From NCBI GenBank assembly GCA_964577295.1, contig CAZNYN010000041.1, forward strand, positions 1 to 17,710: 17,710 nucleotides of DNA. The letters are read 5' to 3'. Of this stretch, positions 6,364 to 13,873 are shown piece by piece (position 1 is the stretch's first letter; each line of letters opens with the position of its first letter). This stretch comes from CAZNYN01 sp964577295 (GTDB lineage Bacteria > Synergistota > Synergistia > Synergistales > Synergistaceae). Under the pieces are notes generated by a model. That model ran no database searches, was not told the DNA's origin, and worked only from the letters and a program-made list of their open reading frames with translations. Both the position numbers and the translations under genes were made by a program.

Positions 6364-8264
6364 TAGCTGTTAAACGCGGAAGCGCTTTTGCCGCTGCGGT
6401 TATAATTGCGGCGGTGCTGGCTCTTTGGGGGGTAATGCCCCGCTACGTAGCCGAGACAAATAATAAAACTGTTGCTCTTGTCTCCGATTACAGAGACGTT
6501 GTCTCTTTGGCAATGCAAAGTTCATCCAACAGAGAAAAAGTGTGGAATGCCATACACTCAAACGGAGTAGAGGGGCTATCCGTAGCGGAATATACGGGCG
6601 AAGAAATCACACTTTTAAACCCCATCCCCGTCAAATATGATTCTGCTTCCGTATTTGGCATAAGGGACAAATCTTTCCAATATGACAACGCCGTAATTAT
6701 GGTTCAAAATGATATAGACTACCTTGATAAAATCATTAATTACATAAAGGCCAAGCTGCCCGCCTCAAGGGTTGTAAGAAAAGCCGATGTCACATATATA
6801 GTTCTGCCCGGAACAAGAGAAGAGTTCAAAATGTCGGCACTGATACCTGATTTTGAGGCGCTTGACTTCTGTCACAGAAACTCTGTGAAGGTTCTGTTCC
6901 GTCCCGCCCCCTGCACCCCGTCAAACGGTAAGGCGGTGGCGGCTGCTTTGGATTACCTTACTTCATCATACCCGGAAATTAGAAATATAATTCCGGCAGG
7001 GATGATTATGGCCGGTAATCCCGACTTTGATATGATGACGGAAATTCTTAAGAAAAAAGACATAACTGTTTCTCAGGTCGAATTTGTGAAGCAGGTCGGA
7101 GTTCCACAGTTTATAAGCGAGATGAAGCCTAATATTATTCCTCTCCACAGCCTTACGAAAGATGAGATTATATCGAGAAAACTTTCTCAGAAGCAAATAG
7201 TTGACAGATTTGTGCGAGCAGTGCATGAGCGCTCTATTCGCTTTATTATGGTTCGCCCTTACGATTTGCAGATGGGAGACAGACTTGAAGTATTCTTGTC
7301 CGACCTCTCCATACAGAAAGAGGCTCTTGAAGCCAGAGGATACCGCTTTGGCTTCCCTGTACATTTCCCTGTGTGGCCTCTCTCTCTGCCCGGAGCTTTG
7401 GCATGTTCAATCTTCTTCGTCTTTTGTGCATGGTCTTATGCCGGCAGGCTCAAAAATGCACCGCAGGAGATGCCGATTCGCGAGCTTATCATGCTTTTTG
7501 CAGCGGCGCTTGTCCTTGCCGCCGCTTTTGTCAAAATACCAGTCTCGGCAAAGATACTCGGAGGCTTCTGCGGAGCTCTTATTGCCCTTGAAGCTGCTCT
7601 GACGGCGCTTGACAGTAAGGGAAATCACGTAAAAGGCGCGATCTTCTCCCTATTTATACTAATAGCCGGGGGGCTTTCAATCGCCGCGTTTTACGGTACC
7701 ACTCCTGCAGCCTTGAGGCTTGCTCCATTCTCCGGAGTTAAGCTGACGCTGCTTCTGCCTCCGCTTCTTCTGCTTGTTCACGATCTAATTCGGCGTGTCC
7801 ACCCGGAATCTATCGGTGAGATTGCATCTCGCCCTGCGATGTGGGGAGAGCTTCTTTTGATAGGAATAATGATGGCGGGGCTTATGGTAATGGCTCTCAG
7901 AAGCGACAACGTAGCGAACGTCCCCGCTGCGGAGATAGCGTTCAGAGACTTTATGGAACGCACTCTTGTAGTAAGGCCGAGGACAAAAGAATTTTTAATC
8001 GGTTATCCTGCACTTGTCATATACTGGCTTATGGTCAAAAAGAACTGGTTTGCGAATTACAGAGAAGCTGTGCGCATTGTTGCGGTGCTTGCGTTTTGCT
8101 CTGCGGTAAATACATTCTGCCATTTCCACACACTGCTTACCCTCAGTGTCGTGCGAGTATTCAACGGATGGTGGCTTGGTATGATAATAGGCATAGCGGC
8201 ATCGATTTTTATCGCCTGCGGCGTATCTTTTCTGAATAAGAGGACCGGGGTGTCCTCCGATTGA
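6360..8264 (+). CDS. DUF5693 family polytopic membrane protein
   Basis: A 634-residue protein of unknown function. Residues about 3-22 form one N-terminal membrane segment. Then comes an extracytoplasmic domain of about 310 residues with an alternating alpha/beta look (V-A-L-V-S-D-Y-R-D-V-V near 38-48; V-E-G-L-S-V-A-E near 70-77). From about residue 335 there are some eight to ten hydrophobic helices to the end. This matches DUF5693 as I know it: an N-terminal domain somewhat like a TIM-barrel or deacetylase fold, and a membrane domain. The family commonly precedes csaB. It overlaps maf by ATGA and csaB by TTGA, so the three are translationally coupled. I infer a role with CsaB in making, flipping or modifying a cell-wall polymer. 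No catalytic motif is obvious. Confidence 0.85.
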   Translation: MIAVKRGSAFAAAVIIAAVLALWGVMPRYVAETNNKTVALVSDYRDVVSLAMQSSSNREKVWNAIHSNGVEGLSVAEYTGEEITLLNPIPVKYDSASVFGIRDKSFQYDNAVIMVQNDIDYLDKIINYIKAKLPASRVVRKADVTYIVLPGTREEFKMSALIPDFEALDFCHRNSVKVLFRPAPCTPSNGKAVAAALDYLTSSYPEIRNIIPAGMIMAGNPDFDMMTEILKKKDITVSQVEFVKQVGVPQFISEMKPNIIPLHSLTKDEIISRKLSQKQIVDRFVRAVHERSIRFIMVRPYDLQMGDRLEVFLSDLSIQKEALEARGYRFGFPVHFPVWPLSLPGALACSIFFVFCAWSYAGRLKNAPQEMPIRELIMLFAAALVLAAAFVKIPVSAKILGGFCGALIALEAALTALDSKGNHVKGAIFSLFILIAGGLSIAAFYGTTPAALRLAPFSGVKLTLLLPPLLLLVHDLIRRVHPESIGEIASRPAMWGELLLIGIMMAGLMVMALRSDNVANVPAAEIAFRDFMERTLVVRPRTKEFLIGYPALVIYWLMVKKNWFANYREAVRIVAVLAFCSAVNTFCHFHTLLTLSVVRVFNGWWLGMIIGIAASIFIACGVSFLNKRTGVSSD

Positions 8265-9271
8265 TTAATAAAAAATACGATGTTCTGATAATAGGCTATT
8301 ACGGCTTCGGCAATTTGGGAGACGAGCTGCTGGCATGTTCTGTGACGGGGCTTCTATGCTCCTGCGGCATAAAAAAGGAACGTATAGCAATACTCAGTGC
8401 CGATACTGCGGAGACTGAGTCATCGTGCGGTACGGATTCGTACTGCAGGTGGTCTCTGCCGACAGTGGTAAAAGCTTTGAGAGAGAGCCGCACTCTGCTT
8501 TTAGGCGGAGGCGGGCTGTTCCAAGATGCAACAAGCATAAGATCCGTGCTTTACTATTGGCTCATTGTTAAGATTGCATCTCTCTGCGGACTTAAAGTTT
8601 GGTCAATCGGTCAGTCGATAGGGCCTTTAAAGTCGGCCAAGGCGCGCCGGCTTACCAAGAGCGCGTTTTCCGCGATGGTATTCTGCGGCGTGAGGGATAA
8701 AAAATCTCTGGCTCTTCTGGAATCATGGGGAATAGAGGGAAACATTGCTCCCGACTGCGTTATGAGCCTTTCCGTAAAAAGAAAAGAATGTTTAAGAGAC
8801 GCCCTCGCCGTTAATATCAGACCGGGATATAAGGAGTGTGCCTGCAAAGTTTTTTCCGCCGCCGCCGCCTACGCAAAAAAAAATAATCTAAAAATCGTAG
8901 GTGTGGCTCTCTCCGAAGAGGACAAGAGCGAGCTGGAACTTTATTCTGATTCTTACGGCATCAGACTGGAGCAAATTACTGTTGTAAAAAATCTCTCCGA
9001 GTTTGAAAATATAACGGTGCGAGCCTCCGCTGCCTTCGGAATGAGACTTCATTTTGTGATACTATCCATCCTTGCGGGTATTCCAGTCTGTGCAGGTGCG
9101 TATGATCCTAAAGTCGCCTCTCTGTGCTCCGAGATGCGGATTCCCGAAGTCTCTGATTTCGACATTAATACAGATCTGACAGAGAGCCGCCATAAAAATA
9201 AAGCAGATGGCGCTGCCGATGAGATAAGAGATCTTTGCTCAAAAGGGTTAAAAAAAGCGTTGGGGGAATGA
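8261..9271 (+). CDS. csaB: CsaB-type polysaccharide pyruvyl transferase
   Basis: A 336-residue cytoplasmic glycan-modifying enzyme of the polysaccharide pyruvyl transferase family (PF04230 type). CsaB adds ketal pyruvate from phosphoenolpyruvate to a wall polysaccharide, and in studied species pyruvylated polymer anchors SLH-domain surface proteins. Motifs seen: G-Y-Y-G-F-G-N-L-G-D-E (12-22), L-L-G-G-G-G-L-F-Q-D (80-89), W-S-I-G-Q-S-I-G-P-L (114-123), and the conserved F-G-M-R-L-H-F ahead of I-L-A-G-I-P-V near residue 260. The start is TTG 8261, overlapping the TGA of DUF5693, with a GGGGTG about ten bases upstream. No ATG is available before the first conserved motif. It implies an SLH-anchored surface layer or outer-membrane attachment in this organism. 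Confidence 0.92.
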   Translation: MINKKYDVLIIGYYGFGNLGDELLACSVTGLLCSCGIKKERIAILSADTAETESSCGTDSYCRWSLPTVVKALRESRTLLLGGGGLFQDATSIRSVLYYWLIVKIASLCGLKVWSIGQSIGPLKSAKARRLTKSAFSAMVFCGVRDKKSLALLESWGIEGNIAPDCVMSLSVKRKECLRDALAVNIRPGYKECACKVFSAAAAYAKKNNLKIVGVALSEEDKSELELYSDSYGIRLEQITVVKNLSEFENITVRASAAFGMRLHFVILSILAGIPVCAGAYDPKVASLCSEMRIPEVSDFDINTDLTESRHKNKADGAADEIRDLCSKGLKKALGE

Positions 9272-9274
9272 CGA

Positions 9275-10099
9275 ATGGAAGAGTCGCGTATAAAGCATCT
9301 TGAGGCTGTAGCCTCGGAAATACGCAAAGACATTGTCAAAATGGTCGGAGTCGCTCGCTCGGGGCCTCTGGATCTTCCTCTGGCTTTATCGGAACTCTTG
9401 GTATATCTTTACTGGGAAGAGCTTGTTGTGCTTCCGGGGCATGCTTCAAGAGAGGACAGAGACAGACTGCTTGTCGGCGTTGAGGATGCCGCTCCGGCAG
9501 TCTATGCGGTTCTTGCCGCCAGAGGTTTTTTTGACAGGGAAGAACTGTGGCATTACAGGAGGCTCGGAGCGATGCTCCAGTCCACTCCCGATTATAAAAG
9601 GACGCCGGGAGTAGACGCGCCGTGTCTGAACTCAAGAGAAATCGCAATGGCAAGCTCTCTTGCGCAGACCGTAAAAGAGATGGATTCAAGACCCAGAGTA
9701 TACTGTCTCTCTTTTGCCTCTGAGTGCCTTGATGCGGATTTTATCAGCGAAGTAAGACGTTCCGCTTACCGGCAGCTTTCCAACCTTCGGCTTCTGCTGT
9801 TATGCGATGCCAGAGCGGATGACTTCTCCGAAACTATAGTCAGATATTCAAACATACTAAAGTCTGAAGGCTGGGATGTCTTCACGACTGACGGCAAAGA
9901 TTTCTCTTCTATGGAAAATACCTTTGCCTCTGTCGAGCAAAGTACCAAACGTCCTGCTGCCGTTTTTGTACTGCTTTACACCGTTAAGGGCTTTTCTTTT
10001 ATTAACGCTGTCCAGTCTAAGAACCTCGGTTCTATGAGTATGGGAGACATGGACCAAGCTCTTGAGGAACTGGAGGGAAATGTCAATGAACAACAATAA
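9275..10099 (+). CDS. Degenerate transketolase N-terminal half (probable pseudoenzyme)
   Basis: A 274-residue homologue of the thiamine-diphosphate-binding half of transketolase, unbroken from end to end. Homology is seen in R-K-D-I-V-K-M-V (17-24), D-R-D-R (61-64), A-A-P-A-V-Y-A-V-L (72-80), R-V-Y-C-L (141-145) and T-V-K-G-F-S-F (236-242). Nearly every cofactor or catalytic position has changed. The S-G-H of the first motif is S-G-P (29-31), S-K-G-H is G-V-E-D (68-71), and G-H-P-D is S-T-P-D (103-106). The Mg-binding G-D-G is F-A-S (147-149), and the paired Asn position is Asp178. Canonical ThDP binding and catalysis therefore look impossible. ATG 9275 follows csaB by three bases, with GGGGG upstream. 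The frame ends 14 bases into the next gene, its C-terminal partner. The role is unknown: structural, regulatory, or a new reaction. Confidence 0.88.
   Translation: MEESRIKHLEAVASEIRKDIVKMVGVARSGPLDLPLALSELLVYLYWEELVVLPGHASREDRDRLLVGVEDAAPAVYAVLAARGFFDREELWHYRRLGAMLQSTPDYKRTPGVDAPCLNSREIAMASSLAQTVKEMDSRPRVYCLSFASECLDADFISEVRRSAYRQLSNLRLLLLCDARADDFSETIVRYSNILKSEGWDVFTTDGKDFSSMENTFASVEQSTKRPAAVFVLLYTVKGFSFINAVQSKNLGSMSMGDMDQALEELEGNVNEQQ
10072..10077 (+). promoter_or_regulatory. Shine-Dalgarno site that fixes the transketolase C-half start
   Basis: GGAGGG lies nine to ten bases before ATG 10086 and only two to three before ATG 10080, so 10086 is the better start. An upstream in-frame TTG at 10062 lies before the site and is not supported. 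Confidence 0.65.
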
Positions 10100-11042
10100 A
10101 AATACCTTTGAAAGCACATGGGAGGCGTTCTGCCGTTCAGTTGCCGAATATATCAAAAAAGATGAAAGCGCTGTTATATTAAGCTCCGGAAAAATCATAG
10201 AGGATTCGGAAGCGCTTCTGTCTATAGCTGAGGACAAACTATTTATCCCGCAAAGCGGAGAGGAAAACATAATCTTAAACGCAGCGGGGCTGGCTCTGGC
10301 CGGAAAAACGCCTTGGATCCTGACAGGTGCGGCAGAAATAGCAGTCAACAAATATGCGCAAATAAGGGATGCGCTTGGCCACTCCTCACTGCCTGTCCGG
10401 ATAGTTGTATCCGACGGCGGTCTCTCAAGGGGAGAAAGAGGCTTTTCCTCCGTGACGCTTGAGGACATTGCTCTGATGCGTACAATCCCAAATATGCAGA
10501 TCTTTGTCCCATCAGATGGCAAATCGACAAGAGGAATTACGGAAGCTTCTTCCAAAATAAATGGCCCGATGTACATCAGACTGGGGCAAAGCCCTGTGCC
10601 GGAGCTTGATGACGAAATAGAAGACACCTTCGTTTCGGGCGGAGCAAGACTGATATCATCCGGTACCGGAGTTACGATATGCGCATGCGGGATAATGGTG
10701 CCTGAAGCCCTGAAAGCCGCGTCAATACTCGAACAGCAGGGAATAAGCGCGGAAATCATAGATTGTTACAGCATAAAGCCGCTGCCGGAACAGATACTTC
10801 TGGCCTCGGTAAGAAGAACAGGCTGCTGCGTAACGGCCGAGGAACACAGCTCTGTAGGCGGTTTGGGCAGCGCAGCGGCGGAATGTCTCGGAAGGACTTA
10901 TCCAGTTCCCGTACGTTTTGTCGCAGTGGAAGATCAGATAGTCAACAGCGGACTGCCAGGGGAGCTTAGGGAATACTACGGACTTACATGGAAAGAGATA
11001 GTCAACGCGGCGGCGCAAGTCTGGGCTCTGCGCAGGAGGTAA
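10086..11042 (+). CDS. Degenerate transketolase C-terminal half (probable pseudoenzyme)
   Basis: A 318-residue homologue of the pyrimidine-binding and C-terminal domains of transketolase, overlapping the N-half gene by 14 bases. The frame is intact. The central domain keeps the position of the glutamate that activates thiamine: G-E-E-N (58-61) aligns with the usual I-A-E-Q-N, so E59 remains. Q-I-R (92-94) and L-E-D-I-A-L-M-R-T-I-P-N-M (125-137) are also well conserved. The usual D-G-A-T-H-Q is R-G-F-S-S-V (118-123), so the substrate-binding His is Ser122. The last domain (from about 185) is very transketolase-like, with G-I-M-V, I-K-P-L-P, A-E-E-H-S-S-V-G-G-L-G and Y-G-L-T motifs. True split transketolases exist but keep all active residues. 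Here both halves changed together, which suggests a retained complex with a non-transketolase role. Confidence 0.88.
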   Translation: MNNNKNTFESTWEAFCRSVAEYIKKDESAVILSSGKIIEDSEALLSIAEDKLFIPQSGEENIILNAAGLALAGKTPWILTGAAEIAVNKYAQIRDALGHSSLPVRIVVSDGGLSRGERGFSSVTLEDIALMRTIPNMQIFVPSDGKSTRGITEASSKINGPMYIRLGQSPVPELDDEIEDTFVSGGARLISSGTGVTICACGIMVPEALKAASILEQQGISAEIIDCYSIKPLPEQILLASVRRTGCCVTAEEHSSVGGLGSAAAECLGRTYPVPVRFVAVEDQIVNSGLPGELREYYGLTWKEIVNAAAQVWALRRR

Positions 11043-11048
11043 TTTGCA

Positions 11049-11744
11049 ATGGATATAAAATTTTCCGGTGTTACAAAAATATTTGAACCCGACATAGTAG
11101 CTCTTGAGGATATATATCTCCAAATCAACAAAGGAGAATTTGTCTATCTTGTAGGCGAAACCGGTTCAGGCAAGACAACCTTAATGCGATGCATAATGCG
11201 TGATGTTATCCCGACAAGGGGACATATAAGCGCGGGAGGCAGAGTTCTCAGGAAAATTAACAGGTTTAACCTTGCTCTGTTCAGAAGAGACATAGGTGTT
11301 GTCTTTCAGGATTTTATGCTTCTTCCGAATTTGACTGCGTTTGAAAACGTCGCCTTTGTGCTGGAAGTTATGGGGCTCCCACCGAAAGAAATAGCCGACA
11401 AAGTTACCGATGTCCTAAAGAGTGTCGGTATATGGCGCAGGCGCAACCTTTATCCTCCCCAGCTCTCCGGAGGAGAGCAGCAGCGGCTGACTATCGCCAG
11501 AGCTATCGTCAACACACCTGCTCTGCTGCTGGCTGACGAGCCCACAGGTAACTTAGACAACAACACCGCTGACGAAATAATGCAGCTTCTGCTTGAAATA
11601 AATGCGGCGGGAACTACAGTCCTTATGGCTACTCACAATGATTATCTGGTAAATACATACCGTCAGAGAGTGGTTGAGATACACAGAGGACGCATAGTCA
11701 GAGATGAGAGGAAAGGAGAGTATGAACTTCATGGCAGCTGTTAG
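11049..11744 (+). CDS. ftsE: Cell-division ATP-binding protein FtsE
   Basis: A 231-residue ABC ATPase, the normal FtsE length. With FtsX it forms a membrane complex that couples ATP use to activation of wall hydrolases at the division site. Walker A G-E-T-G-S-G-K-T (36-43), Q-loop V-V-F-Q-D-F (84-89), signature L-S-G-G-E-Q-Q-R (139-146), Walker B L-L-L-A-D-E-P (159-165) and the switch His in M-A-T-H-N are all present. The stretch L-L-P-N-L-T-A-F-E-N-V after the Q-loop is typical of FtsE rather than LolD. AGGAGG (11035-11040) is well spaced from ATG 11049. It overlaps ftsX by 23 bases. Confidence 0.97.
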   Translation: MDIKFSGVTKIFEPDIVALEDIYLQINKGEFVYLVGETGSGKTTLMRCIMRDVIPTRGHISAGGRVLRKINRFNLALFRRDIGVVFQDFMLLPNLTAFENVAFVLEVMGLPPKEIADKVTDVLKSVGIWRRRNLYPPQLSGGEQQRLTIARAIVNTPALLLADEPTGNLDNNTADEIMQLLLEINAAGTTVLMATHNDYLVNTYRQRVVEIHRGRIVRDERKGEYELHGSC

Positions 11745-12615
11745 ATATGCTATCAGAGACGGAGTTAGACTTGTTGTAAGACATTGGGGAATGAGCGCTC
11801 TTACAGTCTTTACGGCGATGGCGGTTTTCTTTGTTATCGGCGCAAGCACACTATTTGTGCTCAATGTTAAAAATATCGTTTCATCAATGGAAAATCAGCT
11901 AAACATCAGCGCTTATGTAAAAGACGGTGCGGATCTAAATGCCGTTGCAAAAAAAATAAAGGTACTGCCGAATATTGTCAGGACGGATATTGTTACAAAA
12001 GAAGCCGCCCTTGACAGGCTGCGTTCAAGAATCGGAGCTCAGTCGAAGGCTGTAACACTTTTAGGTTCAAACCCTCTTCCTCCAAGTATCGAAATTAAAG
12101 TCGACAAAGCATCAAACGTTGCGGAGACGGCGCGTATGCTCATATCTATTCCCGAAGTGGACGATATTGTCTATGCAGGCCACCTTGCAGAAAAATTGTC
12201 AAAAGTTTCCGGCTTTATAGAGAGCTTCTCTATAATTATGCTCATAGTCGCTATTGCCTCAAGCGCAGTGGTTCTCTTCAATACGATAAGAATAGCGGTA
12301 TATTCAAAAGAAGAAGAGATAGGGATCATGCTCCGAGTCGGAGCAACTGCGACCTATGTCATGCTGCCCTTTGTCATACAGGGCTTTATCCTCGGACTGG
12401 CAGGAGCTCTTATAGCATCTGCGATTCTTGCTGCAACTTACTATGCTGCCCTTGACGGACTGAAAGGAATGCTGCCCTTTCTGCACTTTATCGATTCTCC
12501 GGGACTTATGCTGAAACTCATGTTCATGCTTGTCTCCTGCGGTACTGCCGTTAGCCTGCTCTCCAGCCTCTTTGCGGTTGAAAATTTTATAAGAAAGGCA
12601 GCCAAACCGCTGTGA
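11722..12615 (+). CDS. ftsX: Cell-division permease FtsX
   Basis: A 297-residue membrane partner of FtsE with the family's four helices (about 26-48, 168-190, 217-240 and 262-285). A large extracytoplasmic loop of about 120 residues between the first two holds the FtsX features N-P-L-P-P-S (117-122) and a ferredoxin-like pattern. The cytoplasmic E-E-E-I-G-I-M-L-R-V-G-A (197-208), which contacts the ATPase, is plain. ATG 11722 follows AAGGAG by a few bases. An in-frame ATG at 11731 is possible. The loop is expected to recruit the coiled-coil hydrolase encoded next, with which the gene overlaps by GTGA. Confidence 0.95.
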   Translation: MNFMAAVRYAIRDGVRLVVRHWGMSALTVFTAMAVFFVIGASTLFVLNVKNIVSSMENQLNISAYVKDGADLNAVAKKIKVLPNIVRTDIVTKEAALDRLRSRIGAQSKAVTLLGSNPLPPSIEIKVDKASNVAETARMLISIPEVDDIVYAGHLAEKLSKVSGFIESFSIIMLIVAIASSAVVLFNTIRIAVYSKEEEIGIMLRVGATATYVMLPFVIQGFILGLAGALIASAILAATYYAALDGLKGMLPFLHFIDSPGLMLKLMFMLVSCGTAVSLLSSLFAVENFIRKAAKPL

Positions 12616-13841
12616 TCCATGCAGGAGTGAGAAAATTATTCTCCGCTAATATCCGCTTTATTTCTCAAATGCTGTTGACTGCATTGGTTGTGGCGTATGC
12701 GGCCTCAGCAGTGCCTGTCTATGCGGCAAAGACACAGAGCGAAATCGATAAAGAAATAAAACAGCAGGAACAGGAATATAAGAAAATACAGGGGCAGATA
12801 TCAAAAACAAAGCAGAAAATAAACGAGGCAAAAAAGAAAGAGACAAACGTTTCAAAGCAGATAGAGGAGTTAAGTCAGAAAATAACAGTAACTCAGCAGA
12901 GAGTAAACGTCGTCAATCTTCATATCAGAAAGCTCCATGGAAATATTGTACATCTGACGGGCAACATAGCAGAAACAGAACAGGGAATAAAAAAAGCAGA
13001 AGCTCTTTTGGCAGACAGAATGGTTACAATATATAAGTACGGAGGCATAGCGGAGTTCAATCTGCTCCTATCCTCAAAAGGTGCGGACGATGCGCTCAGA
13101 ACCTCATATCTGCTCGGCAAAATAGCTGAACAGGATCAGGCTCTCATCAATGACTTAGACGATAAGAAAAGACGCTATACAGAGGCAAAGGCCCAGCTCA
13201 CAGACCAGAAACAGAAATTTCACGAGCAGGGAAAAGAACTTAACGTAAAGAAAAACGAACTAAGAACCGCGGCTGACGAAAGAAACGCGATACTGGCAAA
13301 AGTTCGCAGAGATAAGGCACTCTATATTGCTCAGCAGCAGGAACTTCTAAAAGCCTCGCGCGAGCTTCAGTCGGCAGTAAAACGCCTCTTGGCCGAAAAG
13401 CGCAAGCTTAATGCAAAAAAGAATCCCGGCAAAAAGCCCACGGTTTACTACACGGGCGGACGGTTGGCATGGCCAACTAAAGGCTCAATATCAAGTGAGT
13501 TTGGAACTAGGGTTCATCCTGTATTTAAAACAAAGATAACTCACACAGGGCTTGATATCAGTGCACCGAAGGGAACACCGGTCACTGCTGCGGATGCAGG
13601 AGAAGTCTTGTACACAGGATGGATGAGGGGCTACGGCCAGGTCATAATCATCGACCATGGAGGAAGCCTCACAACGGTATACGCGCATCTTTCGCAGATA
13701 AACTGCACAGAGGACGCAAAAGTTGCGAGAGGCGCTCTTATTGGCAGAGTTGGATCTACGGGAGTCGCAACCGGAAACCACCTGCACTTTGAAGTTCGTG
13801 TGAACGGAGACGCAGTCAACCCGATGCGCTATCTAAGATAA
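12612..13841 (+). CDS. envC: EnvC-like murein hydrolase (coiled coil plus M23 LytM domain)
   Basis: A 409-residue secreted protein. An uncleaved-looking basic start (R-K-L-F-S) precedes a hydrophobic signal segment (about 18-37) with a likely cut after V-Y-A (36-38). Residues about 42-130 and 170-275 are charged, heptad-rich coiled coil as in EnvC and PcsB, the part that binds FtsX. The M23 domain starts near 285. It keeps the zinc ligands H311 and D315 (H-T-G-L-D), H392 in H-L-H, and the catalytic-type His359 in Y-A-H-L. E. coli EnvC lacks such ligands and only activates amidases, so this copy probably cuts peptidoglycan itself. GTG 12612 shares GTGA with the ftsX stop. The upstream ribosome site is weak, implying coupling. 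Confidence 0.92.
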   Translation: MIHAGVRKLFSANIRFISQMLLTALVVAYAASAVPVYAAKTQSEIDKEIKQQEQEYKKIQGQISKTKQKINEAKKKETNVSKQIEELSQKITVTQQRVNVVNLHIRKLHGNIVHLTGNIAETEQGIKKAEALLADRMVTIYKYGGIAEFNLLLSSKGADDALRTSYLLGKIAEQDQALINDLDDKKRRYTEAKAQLTDQKQKFHEQGKELNVKKNELRTAADERNAILAKVRRDKALYIAQQQELLKASRELQSAVKRLLAEKRKLNAKKNPGKKPTVYYTGGRLAWPTKGSISSEFGTRVHPVFKTKITHTGLDISAPKGTPVTAADAGEVLYTGWMRGYGQVIIIDHGGSLTTVYAHLSQINCTEDAKVARGALIGRVGSTGVATGNHLHFEVRVNGDAVNPMRYLR

Positions 13842-13873
13842 AAGCAGCAGATAGATGAAAGGTCGTGTAAAAA

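Noticed and set aside
10086..10099. Frameshift splitting one transketolase gene into two
   Set aside because: The second gene has its own ribosome site, and transketolase halves coded separately with a short overlap are a known arrangement. The join falls at the usual domain border.
9857..10759. 300-codon minus-strand frame over the transketolase-like genes
   Set aside because: Serine- and proline-rich composition typical of an antisense shadow. The plus-strand frames have clear homology over the same bases.
9275..11042. Ordinary split transketolase or 1-deoxyxylulose-5-phosphate synthase
   Set aside because: Active split transketolases retain G-D-G and the active-site His residues, which are missing. 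The motif pattern also fits transketolase rather than the DXS family.
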